Source: Scybalosoma faecavium
GTDB taxonomy: Bacteria; Bacillota; Clostridia; Christensenellales; Christensenellaceae
Reading direction: 5' to 3'
Assembly (NCBI GenBank): GCA_018716135.1
Contig: DVKG01000006.1
Location: 1 to 64,000 of the forward strand
Length of the DNA: 64,000 bases
The notes under the pieces were generated by a model. It saw only the letters and a list, made by a program, of their open reading frames with translations, did no database searches and had not been told where the DNA came from. The position numbers and the translations under genes are program-made. How positions within the stretch are numbered: the first letter of the stretch is position 1; every line of letters starts with the position of its first letter. Of this stretch, positions 43,441 through 52,330 are shown piece after piece.

Positions 43441-44817
43441 CTACAGTTTTGTAATTTTGAACCCGTCGGGAGTGTCTTTCAGCTCATATCCGCGATTTTT
43501 TATTTCATCTCTGAGAGCGTCTGCCTCATCCCAGTTTTTCGCCTTTCTCGCAGCGGCTCTATTCTCTGCCATTTGAACGATCTCCGCCGGTATCTCATCC
43601 GTCTTTCTAACAAGGCCGAGCACATCCAAAAGCCCGTCCAGAGCTGCTAAAGCCTGCTTCGCGGCTTCTGCATCTCCGCCGTCTGCAAACGCAGTGTTTA
43701 TAGCTCTGACCATTTCAAATATGGCCGATATAGCGTCCGCAGTGTTGAGGTCGTCGTCCATCGCAGCTTTGAACGCGTTTGTAAACTGCTCCAAATCCAG
43801 CTCCGGCTTTTCCGCAGTCTTCCCCTGAGCTATAACATATTCCAGATTTTCGCGGCAATTGTCTATTCTGCTCAGACCTGCTTCAGCCTGCGTAAGAAGA
43901 TCATCGCTGAAGTTGACAGGATTTCTATAGTGCGCGCTCAATATAAGCATTCTCACCGCAAGAAGGTCATACTTTTCGGACAGCTCGCGTACAGTGATAA
44001 AATTGCCCTTGGATTTGCTCATTTTTTCATTGTTTATGTTGATATAGCCGTTATGCATCCAATAGTTAGCGAAAGGCTTTCCTGTTGCGCCTTCGCTCTG
44101 GGCTATCTCGTTTTCATGATGCGGAAATTTTAAATCTAAACCGCCGCCATGAATGTCGAAGGTATCGCCAAGATACTTCTGGCTCATGGCGCTGCATTCA
44201 ATATGCCATCCCGGACGGCCGTCGCCGAACGGACTGGACCAAAAAGGCTCGCCCTGTTTTTTCGCCTTCCAAAGCGCAAAGTCCATGGGATTTTTCTTTA
44301 TATCGTTAACTTCTATTCTGGCGCCCATCTGCAAATCGTCCAGAACCTGACCTGAAAGCTTGCCGTAGCCTTGGAACGTAGTTGTATCGTAGTAGACGTC
44401 CCCGTTTTCCGCTCTGTAGGCGTGACCTTTTTCTATCAGCCTGCTTATCAGGTCGATTATCTCGGGGATATGCTCTGTAGCTTTAGGATGAACTGTCGCA
44501 GGCTTCACACCCAGACCTTTAGCATCTGTGAAATACTCGGCTATGAAACGGTCCGCCAACTCCTTAACTGTGATTCCCTGTTCAGACGAAGCCTTTATCA
44601 TTTTATCGTCAATATCCGTAAAGTTCTGAACAAAGGTCACCTTGTATCCCAGATATTCCATATAACGGCGCAGAGTGTCGAAAATAATAAAGGGACGTGC
44701 ATTACCGATATGGAAATAGTTGTAAACTGTAGGGCCGCAAGAATATATCTTTACCTCACCCGGAGTCACGGGAACAAATTCTTCCTTTTTTCTGGTCATT
44801 GAGTTGTAAATTTTCAA
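43441..44817 (-). CDS. cysS: Cysteinyl-tRNA synthetase
   Basis: Charges tRNA-Cys. The zinc Cys is in YSCGPTVYN (residue 28 region), HIGH is FHIGNARPF, the second zinc part is GWHIECSAMS, and KMSKS is EKMSKSKGNF. 458 residues, full length. Start is TTG 44817, seven bases after GGAGGCG. A consensus promoter lies upstream with a leader of only about 55 bases, so there is no T-box. Confidence 0.96.
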   Translation of the reverse strand: MKIYNSMTRKKEEFVPVTPGEVKIYSCGPTVYNYFHIGNARPFIIFDTLRRYMEYLGYKVTFVQNFTDIDDKMIKASSEQGITVKELADRFIAEYFTDAKGLGVKPATVHPKATEHIPEIIDLISRLIEKGHAYRAENGDVYYDTTTFQGYGKLSGQVLDDLQMGARIEVNDIKKNPMDFALWKAKKQGEPFWSSPFGDGRPGWHIECSAMSQKYLGDTFDIHGGGLDLKFPHHENEIAQSEGATGKPFANYWMHNGYININNEKMSKSKGNFITVRELSEKYDLLAVRMLILSAHYRNPVNFSDDLLTQAEAGLSRIDNCRENLEYVIAQGKTAEKPELDLEQFTNAFKAAMDDDLNTADAISAIFEMVRAINTAFADGGDAEAAKQALAALDGLLDVLGLVRKTDEIPAEIVQMAENRAAARKAKNWDEADALRDEIKNRGYELKDTPDGFKITKL

Positions 44818-44879
44818 TTTATTACGCCTCCATACGCTATAGCTTTTTGCATGATCTCGCTTTAAATTCTATCTGAATA

Positions 44880-44908
44880 ATTATATCTCAGTCCATATTA
44901 AATGTCAA
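44880..44908 (-). promoter_or_regulatory. cysS operon promoter
   Basis: Perfect minus-strand TTGACA (44908-44903), 17-base spacer, TATAAT (44885-44880). Confidence 0.88.
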
Positions 44909-45152
44909 TCAACCGGCGCCTTTGCGCAAACATTTAAATAATTACTAAAAATTAACATAGGCAAAAAGCATGTTAAATAATAAAATGCAGCTAAATTAAA
45001 ATATTTTTTATTAAATTTATAAAAGAACATTAAATCGGACTATTCTGCAATCTTGCCCATTTTTTCCTGCTAAAGTTGCAAAAAAGCTTTATTGTACCAT
45101 TATCAGCCTTGACCCGCCGGAAATAACATGCAAAAATATATGCAGTCGCTCA
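44909..45152. other. AT-rich intergenic stretch with no gene seen
   Basis: About 240 bases between the cysS promoter and the XRE regulator. No open frame with a ribosome site, tRNA or stable hairpin was recognised. Several poly-A/T runs are present. Confidence 0.5.
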
Positions 45153-45392
45153 TCACCCCTTCTGCTGCGATTCACGTTCGATAAGCTCGACTAATTCATG
45201 AGGCTGCATATCAAGAGCGCCGGCGATTTTCCATATCGTCTCGAAATTAGGCTGTTTTTTGCCTGTCTCAATCATAGCCAAATGGCTTCGCGCGATGCCG
45301 GCGAAACCGCTTAGTACCTCCTGAGATAACTTTCTGTCTTTTCGCAGTCCGCGAATAACTTTGCCTGCGGCATATTTATCGAATCTAACCAT
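45153..45392 (-). CDS. XRE-family helix-turn-helix regulator
   Basis: A 79-residue protein that is nearly all helix-turn-helix: IRGLRKDRKLSQEVLSGFAGIARSHLAMIETGKKQPNFETI (key segments KLSQEVLSGFAGI and HLAMIETGKKQP). ATG 45392 follows GGGAGTG; 14 further codons upstream overlap the promoter and are rejected. It is divergent from the lipoprotein gene at 45555, and two different palindromes lie between them, so it probably controls one or both. Confidence 0.85.
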   Translation of the reverse strand: MVRFDKYAAGKVIRGLRKDRKLSQEVLSGFAGIARSHLAMIETGKKQPNFETIWKIAGALDMQPHELVELIERESQQKG

Positions 45393-45398
45393 TATATA

Positions 45399-45418
45399 TA
45401 CACTCCCAGAATAGTGTA
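45399..45418. promoter_or_regulatory. Palindrome at the XRE gene start
   Basis: TACACT (45399-45404) and AGTGTA (45413-45418) around eight bases, immediately before the ATG of the XRE gene. Position suits autorepression; it is an inference. Confidence 0.45.
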
Positions 45419-45438
45419 CGTACTCAAGCAACAAAATA

Positions 45439-45479
45439 TGTCTACTTTAGTAGACAGACGTCTCATTATCTGATATAAT
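45439..45479 (+). promoter_or_regulatory. Lipoprotein promoter with overlapping palindrome
   Basis: TAGACA (45451-45456), 17-base spacer, TATAAT (45474-45479). The palindrome TGTCTAC-TTTA-GTAGACA (45439-45456) covers the -35 box exactly, so a bound protein would block the promoter. Confidence 0.65.
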
Positions 45480-45554
45480 CTACTTAACCGGCTTAACCGG
45501 TTTTTAAGAAATTCTCATAAATCGAGAAATAAATCATATGGAGGAAACTAAACT

Positions 45555-46133
45555 ATGAGAAAAAAACTAATCGCATGCTTTCTGGCGGCCGCTCTGAGCA
45601 CAGCGCTTTTAGCCGGATGCACCACTCCCGCCTCAAACCTTTCAGAAGAAAGCACATCACCCGCCGAAAGCTCTATCCCTTCTGCGGAGTCCACGCCGAC
45701 GCCCGATCCCACTCCGGAGCCAACTCCGGAACCTACTCCAGAGCCAACTCCAACTCCGGAACCTACTCCAACTCCGGAGCCGTCAAAGAGCCTGAGCGAG
45801 CAAAAAAAGGACTGCAAAAAATATGAATACAAAAAGCTCGCAAGAGATCCGGAATCATACGTCGGCAAGTCTATCAAGTTCAGCGGAGAAGTGATACAGG
45901 CTGTTGAAAGCAACAGCTCCGACACTATAACATACAGAATCGCTCAAGACGGAGATTACGACAAGGTATTTTTAGTCGTTTACGAGCGTCCCGAAGGCGC
46001 TTCTAAAATATTAGAAGACGATGATGTTACAGTATATGGTCTTTTTGCCGGTGATTACACATATGAATCCACATTAGGCGGCCCGATTACAGTTCCGTCT
46101 TTATACGCTTTTGCAATTGATCTTAAAGATTAA
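45555..46133 (+). CDS. Secreted lipoprotein with Pro-rich linker
   Basis: Signal peptide with lipobox LLAGC (Cys22), a Ser/Glu stretch, then a Thr-Pro-Glu-Pro repeat linker (about residues 47-76) that spans the cell wall. A compact C-terminal domain (about 80-192) opens YKKLARDPESYVGKSIKF, a pattern I know from other clostridial lipoproteins of unknown role in which a beta-barrel follows. GGAGG precedes the ATG. Divergent from the XRE regulator. Confidence 0.8.
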   Translation: MRKKLIACFLAAALSTALLAGCTTPASNLSEESTSPAESSIPSAESTPTPDPTPEPTPEPTPEPTPTPEPTPTPEPSKSLSEQKKDCKKYEYKKLARDPESYVGKSIKFSGEVIQAVESNSSDTITYRIAQDGDYDKVFLVVYERPEGASKILEDDDVTVYGLFAGDYTYESTLGGPITVPSLYAFAIDLKD

Positions 46134-46196
46134 TCAATAATCCATTAATTAGCTCCTAAATCCGCTGTCATATTTATATATCACAGCATAAAAAAG

Positions 46197-46241
46197 TCTG
46201 AGCGCATGACTCTTGAGCATGCGTTCAGATTTTTGTTTTTA
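46197..46241 (+). terminator. Terminator of the lipoprotein gene
   Basis: TCTGAGCGCATG (46197-46208) pairs with CATGCGTTCAGA (46218-46229) with one G-T pair, then TTTTTGTTTTT. Confidence 0.92.
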
Positions 46242-46249
46242 ATTAGAGT

Positions 46250-46283
46250 ATAAATTTAAAACGAGGGCGCATTATGCGCCCTC
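46250..46283 (-). terminator. Terminator of the flavinylation operon
   Basis: GAGGGCGCA (46283-46275, minus) pairs with TGCGCCCTC (46271-46263) around three bases, then GTTTTAAATTT. It lies 31 bases after the stop of the giant surface protein. Confidence 0.85.
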
Positions 46284-46313
46284 TGCGAGGTTAGAACAAC
46301 GATAAAGCTAGGT

Positions 46314-49300
46314 TTATTTTACTACCTTTACCTTAACCGTCTTGGTTACAGTCTGCGTATCTCCACCCGGCAGTTTAGCAGTAACCGTCAGCGTGCAGTT
46401 CGTCGTGCCCTTCTTGCGTCCTTTGAGATTCAGGCAGGAGTTCTTGGGCTTGCCGCTGCTTGTGCTCAGGGAAGTCTTTACAGTGCTGCTGCTCTTTGCA
46501 GTCCACTTGTAAGTCAGTTTAACACCCGGGATATTGTCCCAGTTTGTGTTTACCTGCATTTTGTATGTACCCTTGCTTATGCTGATTGTCTTAGAAGAAG
46601 GAATGCTGCTCGTCACTTTGAGCGAAGTGAGATTAACCTTAATCACCATAGCATGTGCTGTAGTCGCCGTCGTGCCATCCGGCAGAGTAGCTTTTACAAT
46701 GCATATGCAAGTTGCACTGCCCTTCTTCAAGCCTCTCGTTATAATTGTAGAATTCTTGGGCATTCCGCTTGCTGTTCCCAGAGCGGTCCTAACTATGCTT
46801 GTGTTCGTGCTTATCCACTGATAAGAGAGCTGAACGCCTTCGATGTCATCCCACGTTGTCGTAATCTGAGTCTTGTTCTTAGCGTAGCCCGCGTTGTCCT
46901 GCTTCGTCAGATCCATCGTGTAAGAAGCGGGGCACTTGTTCGTAATTTTGAAAATCGGCAGCTCTACTCTGTCCTCCAGAGCTTCAAGCGCTGCATTAAG
47001 ATTAGCCGCCGCCGTGTTCACTGTCTCCTGGCTCTGCGGAGCCGCCAGCTCAGACTTAGCCAGCTCGAGGACGATCTTCATCGCATCCCAGCTCTCGTCT
47101 GTGTAATCACGGCTTTCGAGATCTGCTGTCTTGTCTATAGCTGCTGCGAGAGCAGTTGTGTCTATGCACTGGACCGTGCCGGAAGCATTCGGATAGCTGG
47201 AAGATGTAACTTCTACTTCATAAGAAGCTGTCTTATCCGGGAATACTGTCGCTGCGCCGCGTCCCGTCGTCTTAGCGTCAAAGTTTACACTGCCATCCGC
47301 ATTGAATACTATAGTACCGATGCCGCTTGTTGTGAAGGTTGTGTCGCCTGCCTTGACAGCTGTGATGCTTGCAAGATATTCAGCCATGTCCAGACCATCG
47401 GGCAGAACAAGCTTGTTGCCTTCTATCTTGGCTGTTCCTTCTGCGTATTCAGCAGACTTGAGAACGAAGGAAGTCGTGATGTCTTCATACTCATCGTCTG
47501 TGAATGTCAGAGAATACGTACCAGTAACGACGTTTTCTGTCGCATTGAGCGTCAGTATGCCGTTTTCATATGTGTAATCCGTACCTTCTGTCAGCGTTTT
47601 TCCGCCCGCTGTTACAGATGTGAGCTTGTAATCAGCGCTTTCAGGTACGTTGAGCGTAACAGGAACCTGCGCGCCGTTGTTGAGCGTGCCGTTTTCAGCC
47701 GCTGCGCCCTGATCGTCAGAGAGAAGTCTCTTAACTTTGAGGTTGGTGTTAATCGCTACATCGTCGCCATTAGCAACCATGTAAACGATCTGAGATATTG
47801 TCTTGCCTTCGATTCCTTTGTATCTGCGGGCGTCCATAGTATTGCCGTGAGGTTCTACAAAGTTGTCTTCTACTGTGAATGCTATTTCGTCCATCCGCAG
47901 CCAGAGGTTTTCCAGATGCTCCAGGCCATACACTGTGCCGTCTGTCATAATAAGCAGACCGCCCTGTATGTTCTCGCTCGTCGGCAGATTGTCGGAGGTT
48001 ACTTCTATGAGATAGTTGCCCCAAACTGAGCCGGTGCTTATCGTCGCGGTAGCAGCTTCATCAACTACAGTGTTGCCGACCATAGCTGTGAGCGTGCCGT
48101 CGCCGTTGAGAATCTTATATTCGGAGGGAACCGCAGTCTGATCCTCATTGACTGTCATAGAACCTACTATGTCAAGCAGGCTGTTGTTGCAGTTTTTGCC
48201 TTCTTCGATAGCCGCCTTAGCCGCTTCATAAAGCTCTGTGGGAACTGCAATATTTACTGCTTTTATACCTTCAATCTCTACGCCGCTGCTCGTCTGAGTA
48301 TAATATGTCGAGCTGAATTTTGTAGATTTAGCCGTGGTCGCGCTGCTCACAGAATCGTATACGCCTGACTTACGGTATTTGGAGACCTTGTCGCCCGTCG
48401 TCAGATTCATTTCTTTGTCTACTTCTGTCAGACCTGTCAGCTCACCATAGTAGAAATCTGCATAAGGCAGGTTGACCGTGCCGTAAACATATTCGCTCTT
48501 TTCAGCTTCTACCAGAGCTTCGATAGCCGCATTGAGATGAGAAAGAGCCTCGTCGACGATAGCCTGTGTTGTAGATTCTGCCGCGAGAACGTCTTTAGCC
48601 TCGCTCAGCTCTGTCTGCATTGAGCTCCAGCTTTCAGCTGTGTAATCACTCTCTGTCAGCGCTTCAGCCTTAGCTACGGCCGCCTCCAGAGCAGACGTAT
48701 CTACCGTCTCTTCTGCGGGCTTAACGATGTTGTCTGCTGTTGCTTCAAATGTTACTGTATAGTCGTTGTAGCCCAGAGCGTACAGCGTCAGCTTCCAATA
48801 GCCCGTGCCGTCTGTGCCATCGGGGAGCCGGCAACGCAGGGAGTCTGTCAGACCGAGCTGTATGCCGTTAGACTTGTGCATCCAGTTGTCAGCAGCGAAT
48901 TTCGTACCATAGGACGCCAGCAGGTTTGTGTAAGTGCTGTCTGTGCCGTAGTAATCCCAACGAACAGCCTGCATGTTGGAACCGAGGTCGCCATAGTCGC
49001 CCGTCATGTCTACGCGCAGGAACTCGCCGTAAGCGCCGTCCGCTTCTTTTGCGGTTACAGTCGGAGCCGCTGTCTTGAGCGAAGCGTCTTTGATACCGGA
49101 ATCTGTTCCTGTCTCTCTAGCAGAGAAGCTGAAGGAACCGTCCTCGTTCATTGTCGCTGTCTTCAAGCCGTTCGTAGCCTCTGTGACCTCTGCCGTCGCT
49201 GCATAAGAGACGAGCTGATTTTCAGCATAGCCGCCTACCAAAGCGCCGTCGTTTTGTACTACATTGTATTTTGCTGCGAACGCTTCATAATCTGCCGTCT

Positions 49301-51572
49301 TTACTTTTACGGGAACATACTTAATACCAGAGACCTCGTAATGATCCATTGTAGCTGTTGTCCCGTCAGCCTTTGTGATAGCGCCCTTGCTGAAGCCTAT
49401 CGTGCTGCCGTCTGTCAGCGTGATAGTAGAACCGTCTTCGCTCCAGTGAGAAACTGCATAGGCATTTCCATCTGTATCATAGATAGTAGCCATCATCTGG
49501 AAGCTGCCTCTGTGCAGACCGTGGTTTGTCGTTGCACGAGTAACTGCATCGAATGCTCCCTTGTCATATTCGCCTCTAGCATCTGCTTCTTCAGAAGAAG
49601 CCGTGGAGCCTGCTGCATAAACGCCTTCAGACGCCCAATACTCAGACCAGGTCAGACCGGCGTATACATACGTATACTCGTCTTCTGCCACTTTTTCTTG
49701 AACCGTACCGGAGACTGTCGGATATCCCGTGGATTTAACCTCTATCGTGTACTCCGCGCCCTTTTCCGCAAATACGGCAGTAGTGTTTCCTTTATTCGTA
49801 ATAGTCGCGTCAAAGTTTACCGTGCCGTCCTCGTTGAACACTGTCGTCCCGAGGTTATTGCCTCTCAGAGCTGTCCCGTTGACAGATATAGAAGAAACAT
49901 TCTTGAGGTATGCCGCCACATCGAGACCATCAGGCATTACGAGAGCATTGTTTTCCAGCTTGACGTCGCCATCTGCATAACTAGAGCTGCGCGTGAAAGA
50001 AACTGAAAGATCTATATATTTTCCATTCTCATCCTTGAATGTAACAGTATACGATCCTATGCCTGTGTTTTCTGTGTCGTTTATTTTGAGGTTATCGTAG
50101 GCAAGCCACTGCTCATCTACAAGCTCATAATCTGTTCCTGCTGTAAGAGTATTTCCGCCGTAAGATACGGAATCAAGAACGTAATTGCCGCCATCCGGAT
50201 TGGAAATATAGACCGGAACCTTGAAAGACGTTCCATCTTCCGATAAATTCTCTGTATCAAGAGTTACGCCCTTGCCGCCGGGAACCTGATAAGGCACATA
50301 CAGCCTTGTGTTAACTACTACGTCCGCCTTATCCTTGAGCATATAAGTCAGCTTTGTGATTGTCTGACCTTCCAAGCCCTTGGAACGAGCAGCGTCCACC
50401 GTGTTGCCGTGGCTTTCAACAAAGCCGTCTACAACTGCAAAGGATACCTGAGAACCGCCTCTCCAAATATTCTCCAGATGCTCCATTCCGTACTTCTCGC
50501 CTGTCGCCGTTTCGAAAACCACGCCGAGAATCTCAGAGTTGGAGCCTGTCAGATAATCAGAAGTCACATTAACCTGATAGTTGCCATATCTGGAGCTTGT
50601 CGAAAGCTGAGCTACAGCAGCACTGTCTTCTACGGTCTCGCTTGTCAGCTTTGTCAGAGTGCCGTCGCCGTTGAGAATCTTATATTCAGAGGGAACCTGA
50701 TTCTGATCCTCATTAACCGTCATAGCTTCTACTATGCTGAGCAGGCTGTTGCTGCACGCTGTGCCGGCGTCGATAGCCGCCTTTGCTTCATTATAAAGCT
50801 CAGCGGGGACTGCAATGTTTACGTCTTTCAGACCTAAAATCTGGCCGCCTGTCTCCAGCGCCTGCGTGTATGTCACGTCTGCGAACATATTTTGCCACTT
50901 GTTTGCTGTCGCGCTTGTAACTGCATCATACATACCGTCTTCGCGATAGCCCGCTGCTGTGACTTTATCCTCCGCCGTGAGATCCATTGTGGAATTTTCA
51001 GCTACGTCATTCAGCTCGCCATAGTAGAAGTCTGCATAGGAGAGATTGACTGTGCCGTATACGTATTCTGCTGTCGGCTCGACAGACTCCGACGGCGAGG
51101 GGGCAGGATCCGGAGTCGCTTCAGCTTCCTCCGCCTCGTTTATAGCCTCGAGAGCTGCGGTTTTAATTGCATTTGAGGCGACTGTCGCGCCGGACACTCC
51201 ATCCCAAGAGTTGATGGTATCCTCTGTCGCAGGCTGACCTTCCAGCGATACTATACCCGGCTTAGTCTTGGTGCCATTGACAGCCCTATTAAGATAAGGG
51301 CTGTCGTCATCAGTTACGTCATCAGATGTAACATTGATGGCCTTGAAAACCCCGTCCGCAACCGTCAAGCTGACAGAAATGCTGTAGTCGTTTTCCATCG
51401 ATTCATCTGGATCATTTACAGCTTGAACTACTGCATTTTTGACGTATTCGGCGTCCTTGGCAACTTTGTCACCTGTGACCGCGAAGGCAGTCGCAGGGAA
51501 AGCAGATACAACCATGGATGCCGCCATGACGGAAGCAAGAGCCTTGGTCTTTAGATTTTTGCCTTTACTCAT
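46314..51572 (-). CDS. Giant secreted protein: FMN-binding domain, three Tp47-like modules, two FIVAR domains, C-terminal repeats
   Basis: 1752 residues. A signal peptide ends near residue 31. Residues about 35-145 are an FMN-binding domain with flavin-attachment motif DGVSGAT (124-130). Three modules resemble the Treponema 47-kDa lipoprotein Tp47: 168-628 (opens YVYGTVNLSYADFYYGEL), 634-945 (YVYAGLTWSEYW, YDYYG-type RWDYYGTDSTYTNLLASYG at 871-889) and 1027-1468 (copy of the first). Each has D-[AS]-V-[ST]-x-A-T (216-222, 675-681, 1073-1079). FIVAR domains lie at about 958-1022 and 1470-1534. Two beta-rich repeats with W-D-[DN]-I-x-G-V close the protein (1540-1647, 1650-1750). There is no LPXTG or C-terminal helix, so attachment is unclear. 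AAAGGAGG precedes the ATG. Last gene of the operon; no cell-wall enzyme motif of classical PBPs is present. Confidence 0.85.
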   Translation of the reverse strand: MSKGKNLKTKALASVMAASMVVSAFPATAFAVTGDKVAKDAEYVKNAVVQAVNDPDESMENDYSISVSLTVADGVFKAINVTSDDVTDDDSPYLNRAVNGTKTKPGIVSLEGQPATEDTINSWDGVSGATVASNAIKTAALEAINEAEEAEATPDPAPSPSESVEPTAEYVYGTVNLSYADFYYGELNDVAENSTMDLTAEDKVTAAGYREDGMYDAVTSATANKWQNMFADVTYTQALETGGQILGLKDVNIAVPAELYNEAKAAIDAGTACSNSLLSIVEAMTVNEDQNQVPSEYKILNGDGTLTKLTSETVEDSAAVAQLSTSSRYGNYQVNVTSDYLTGSNSEILGVVFETATGEKYGMEHLENIWRGGSQVSFAVVDGFVESHGNTVDAARSKGLEGQTITKLTYMLKDKADVVVNTRLYVPYQVPGGKGVTLDTENLSEDGTSFKVPVYISNPDGGNYVLDSVSYGGNTLTAGTDYELVDEQWLAYDNLKINDTENTGIGSYTVTFKDENGKYIDLSVSFTRSSSYADGDVKLENNALVMPDGLDVAAYLKNVSSISVNGTALRGNNLGTTVFNEDGTVNFDATITNKGNTTAVFAEKGAEYTIEVKSTGYPTVSGTVQEKVAEDEYTYVYAGLTWSEYWASEGVYAAGSTASSEEADARGEYDKGAFDAVTRATTNHGLHRGSFQMMATIYDTDGNAYAVSHWSEDGSTITLTDGSTIGFSKGAITKADGTTATMDHYEVSGIKYVPVKVKTADYEAFAAKYNVVQNDGALVGGYAENQLVSYAATAEVTEATNGLKTATMNEDGSFSFSARETGTDSGIKDASLKTAAPTVTAKEADGAYGEFLRVDMTGDYGDLGSNMQAVRWDYYGTDSTYTNLLASYGTKFAADNWMHKSNGIQLGLTDSLRCRLPDGTDGTGYWKLTLYALGYNDYTVTFEATADNIVKPAEETVDTSALEAAVAKAEALTESDYTAESWSSMQTELSEAKDVLAAESTTQAIVDEALSHLNAAIEALVEAEKSEYVYGTVNLPYADFYYGELTGLTEVDKEMNLTTGDKVSKYRKSGVYDSVSSATTAKSTKFSSTYYTQTSSGVEIEGIKAVNIAVPTELYEAAKAAIEEGKNCNNSLLDIVGSMTVNEDQTAVPSEYKILNGDGTLTAMVGNTVVDEAATATISTGSVWGNYLIEVTSDNLPTSENIQGGLLIMTDGTVYGLEHLENLWLRMDEIAFTVEDNFVEPHGNTMDARRYKGIEGKTISQIVYMVANGDDVAINTNLKVKRLLSDDQGAAAENGTLNNGAQVPVTLNVPESADYKLTSVTAGGKTLTEGTDYTYENGILTLNATENVVTGTYSLTFTDDEYEDITTSFVLKSAEYAEGTAKIEGNKLVLPDGLDMAEYLASITAVKAGDTTFTTSGIGTIVFNADGSVNFDAKTTGRGAATVFPDKTASYEVEVTSSSYPNASGTVQCIDTTALAAAIDKTADLESRDYTDESWDAMKIVLELAKSELAAPQSQETVNTAAANLNAALEALEDRVELPIFKITNKCPASYTMDLTKQDNAGYAKNKTQITTTWDDIEGVQLSYQWISTNTSIVRTALGTASGMPKNSTIITRGLKKGSATCICIVKATLPDGTTATTAHAMVIKVNLTSLKVTSSIPSSKTISISKGTYKMQVNTNWDNIPGVKLTYKWTAKSSSTVKTSLSTSSGKPKNSCLNLKGRKKGTTNCTLTVTAKLPGGDTQTVTKTVKVKVVK

Positions 51573-51671
51573 TTGTTCCTCCTTTGGAAATAATTGATAT
51601 TAATAAGTCTGACTCGCCATACACCGCTGCAAGCGCAGAACTATTAAACTATATCAGCAACGCACGAGCGC

Positions 51672-51710
51672 ATGTTAGTGTAGCTAACATTTATTTGCAT
51701 TAACTAACTG
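51672..51710. promoter_or_regulatory. TTAG/CTAA dyads upstream of the giant protein gene
   Basis: ATGTTAG (51672-51678) and CTAACAT (51684-51690) form a 19-base dyad; TAACTAACTG follows at 51701. No clear promoter for the giant gene was found in this 157-base gap, so it may be co-transcribed with the genes before it. The dyad could be an operator or a weak processing hairpin. Confidence 0.4.
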
Positions 51711-51729
51711 CAATGTGCAGCAGACACCT

Positions 51730-52311
51730 CTACCAGCGTTTCACTGAACCCGCAGATTTATCCATATTGACTTTTGTCTGAGCGTCCTTAACCTTTTTAT
51801 TCTCATTCACAAATGTTTTCTGTGCTATTTTCAATATTCTTCCTGATATTATCCCTATTACAGCGCCTGTGACTATTCCCGCTATAAGCAATACAGGAAA
51901 ATAATACATTATTTTTAAATTCTCAACCACTACAGCCGCAACGATTATTTGCCCAATATTATGGCACACACCGCCGAGTATGCTGATTCCTATCATAGAA
52001 AAGCCTTTTGCTCTGCTCAGAAGAGCCATAGCTGCAAAGCTGAGGATTCCTCCCGCGAGGCTGTACATCAGCGACATGCCGTTCCCAAACATCGCCGCGA
52101 CGAGTATAACTCTCAGCATTGAGATTATAAACACCTCATGCGGTTTCAAAAGATATAATCCAACGACTATCACCAAATTAGGTATGCCTAACTTGACTCC
52201 GGGTATTCCGAAATTTATAGGTATCAAAGCCTCAACATAGCTCAAAACCATCGCCAGAGCAATGAGCAGCGCGCAATTTGCCACTTTTCTGATTTTTGAA
52301 TCTGAACGCAT
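51730..52311 (-). CDS. Gx transporter family membrane protein (EetB-like)
   Basis: A 193-residue integral membrane protein with about five helices; the early PGVKLGIPNLVIV is the family mark (old name: heptaprenyl diphosphate synthase component I). Such proteins resemble ECF S-components. As I recall, a NusG-II/Gx pair is part of the Listeria extracellular electron-transfer locus. Here it likewise follows a NusG-II gene by 19 bases within a flavin operon. It may move a flavin or quinone precursor; substrate unproven. Confidence 0.85.
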   Translation of the reverse strand: MRSDSKIRKVANCALLIALAMVLSYVEALIPINFGIPGVKLGIPNLVIVVGLYLLKPHEVFIISMLRVILVAAMFGNGMSLMYSLAGGILSFAAMALLSRAKGFSMIGISILGGVCHNIGQIIVAAVVVENLKIMYYFPVLLIAGIVTGAVIGIISGRILKIAQKTFVNENKKVKDAQTKVNMDKSAGSVKRW

Positions 52312-52330
52312 TGTACGCCGCCTCCTTTCC

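Noticed and set aside
42538..43650. 370-codon open frame on the plus strand
   Set aside because: It is antisense to plsX, the small membrane protein and cysS, has no ribosome site, and its residue composition is that of a shadow frame.
44818..44880. T-box leader before cysS
   Set aside because: The promoter lies 60 bases before the start codon, leaving no room for one.
45700..45785. Pro-Thr-Glu repeat DNA as a mobile or phase-variable element
   Set aside because: It encodes an in-frame wall-spanning linker with imperfect units; no homopolymer tract for slippage switching.
48876..50006. 376-codon open frame opposite the giant surface protein
   Set aside because: Cys/Arg/Tyr-rich shadow of a Thr/Ala/Glu-rich gene; no ribosome site or promoter.
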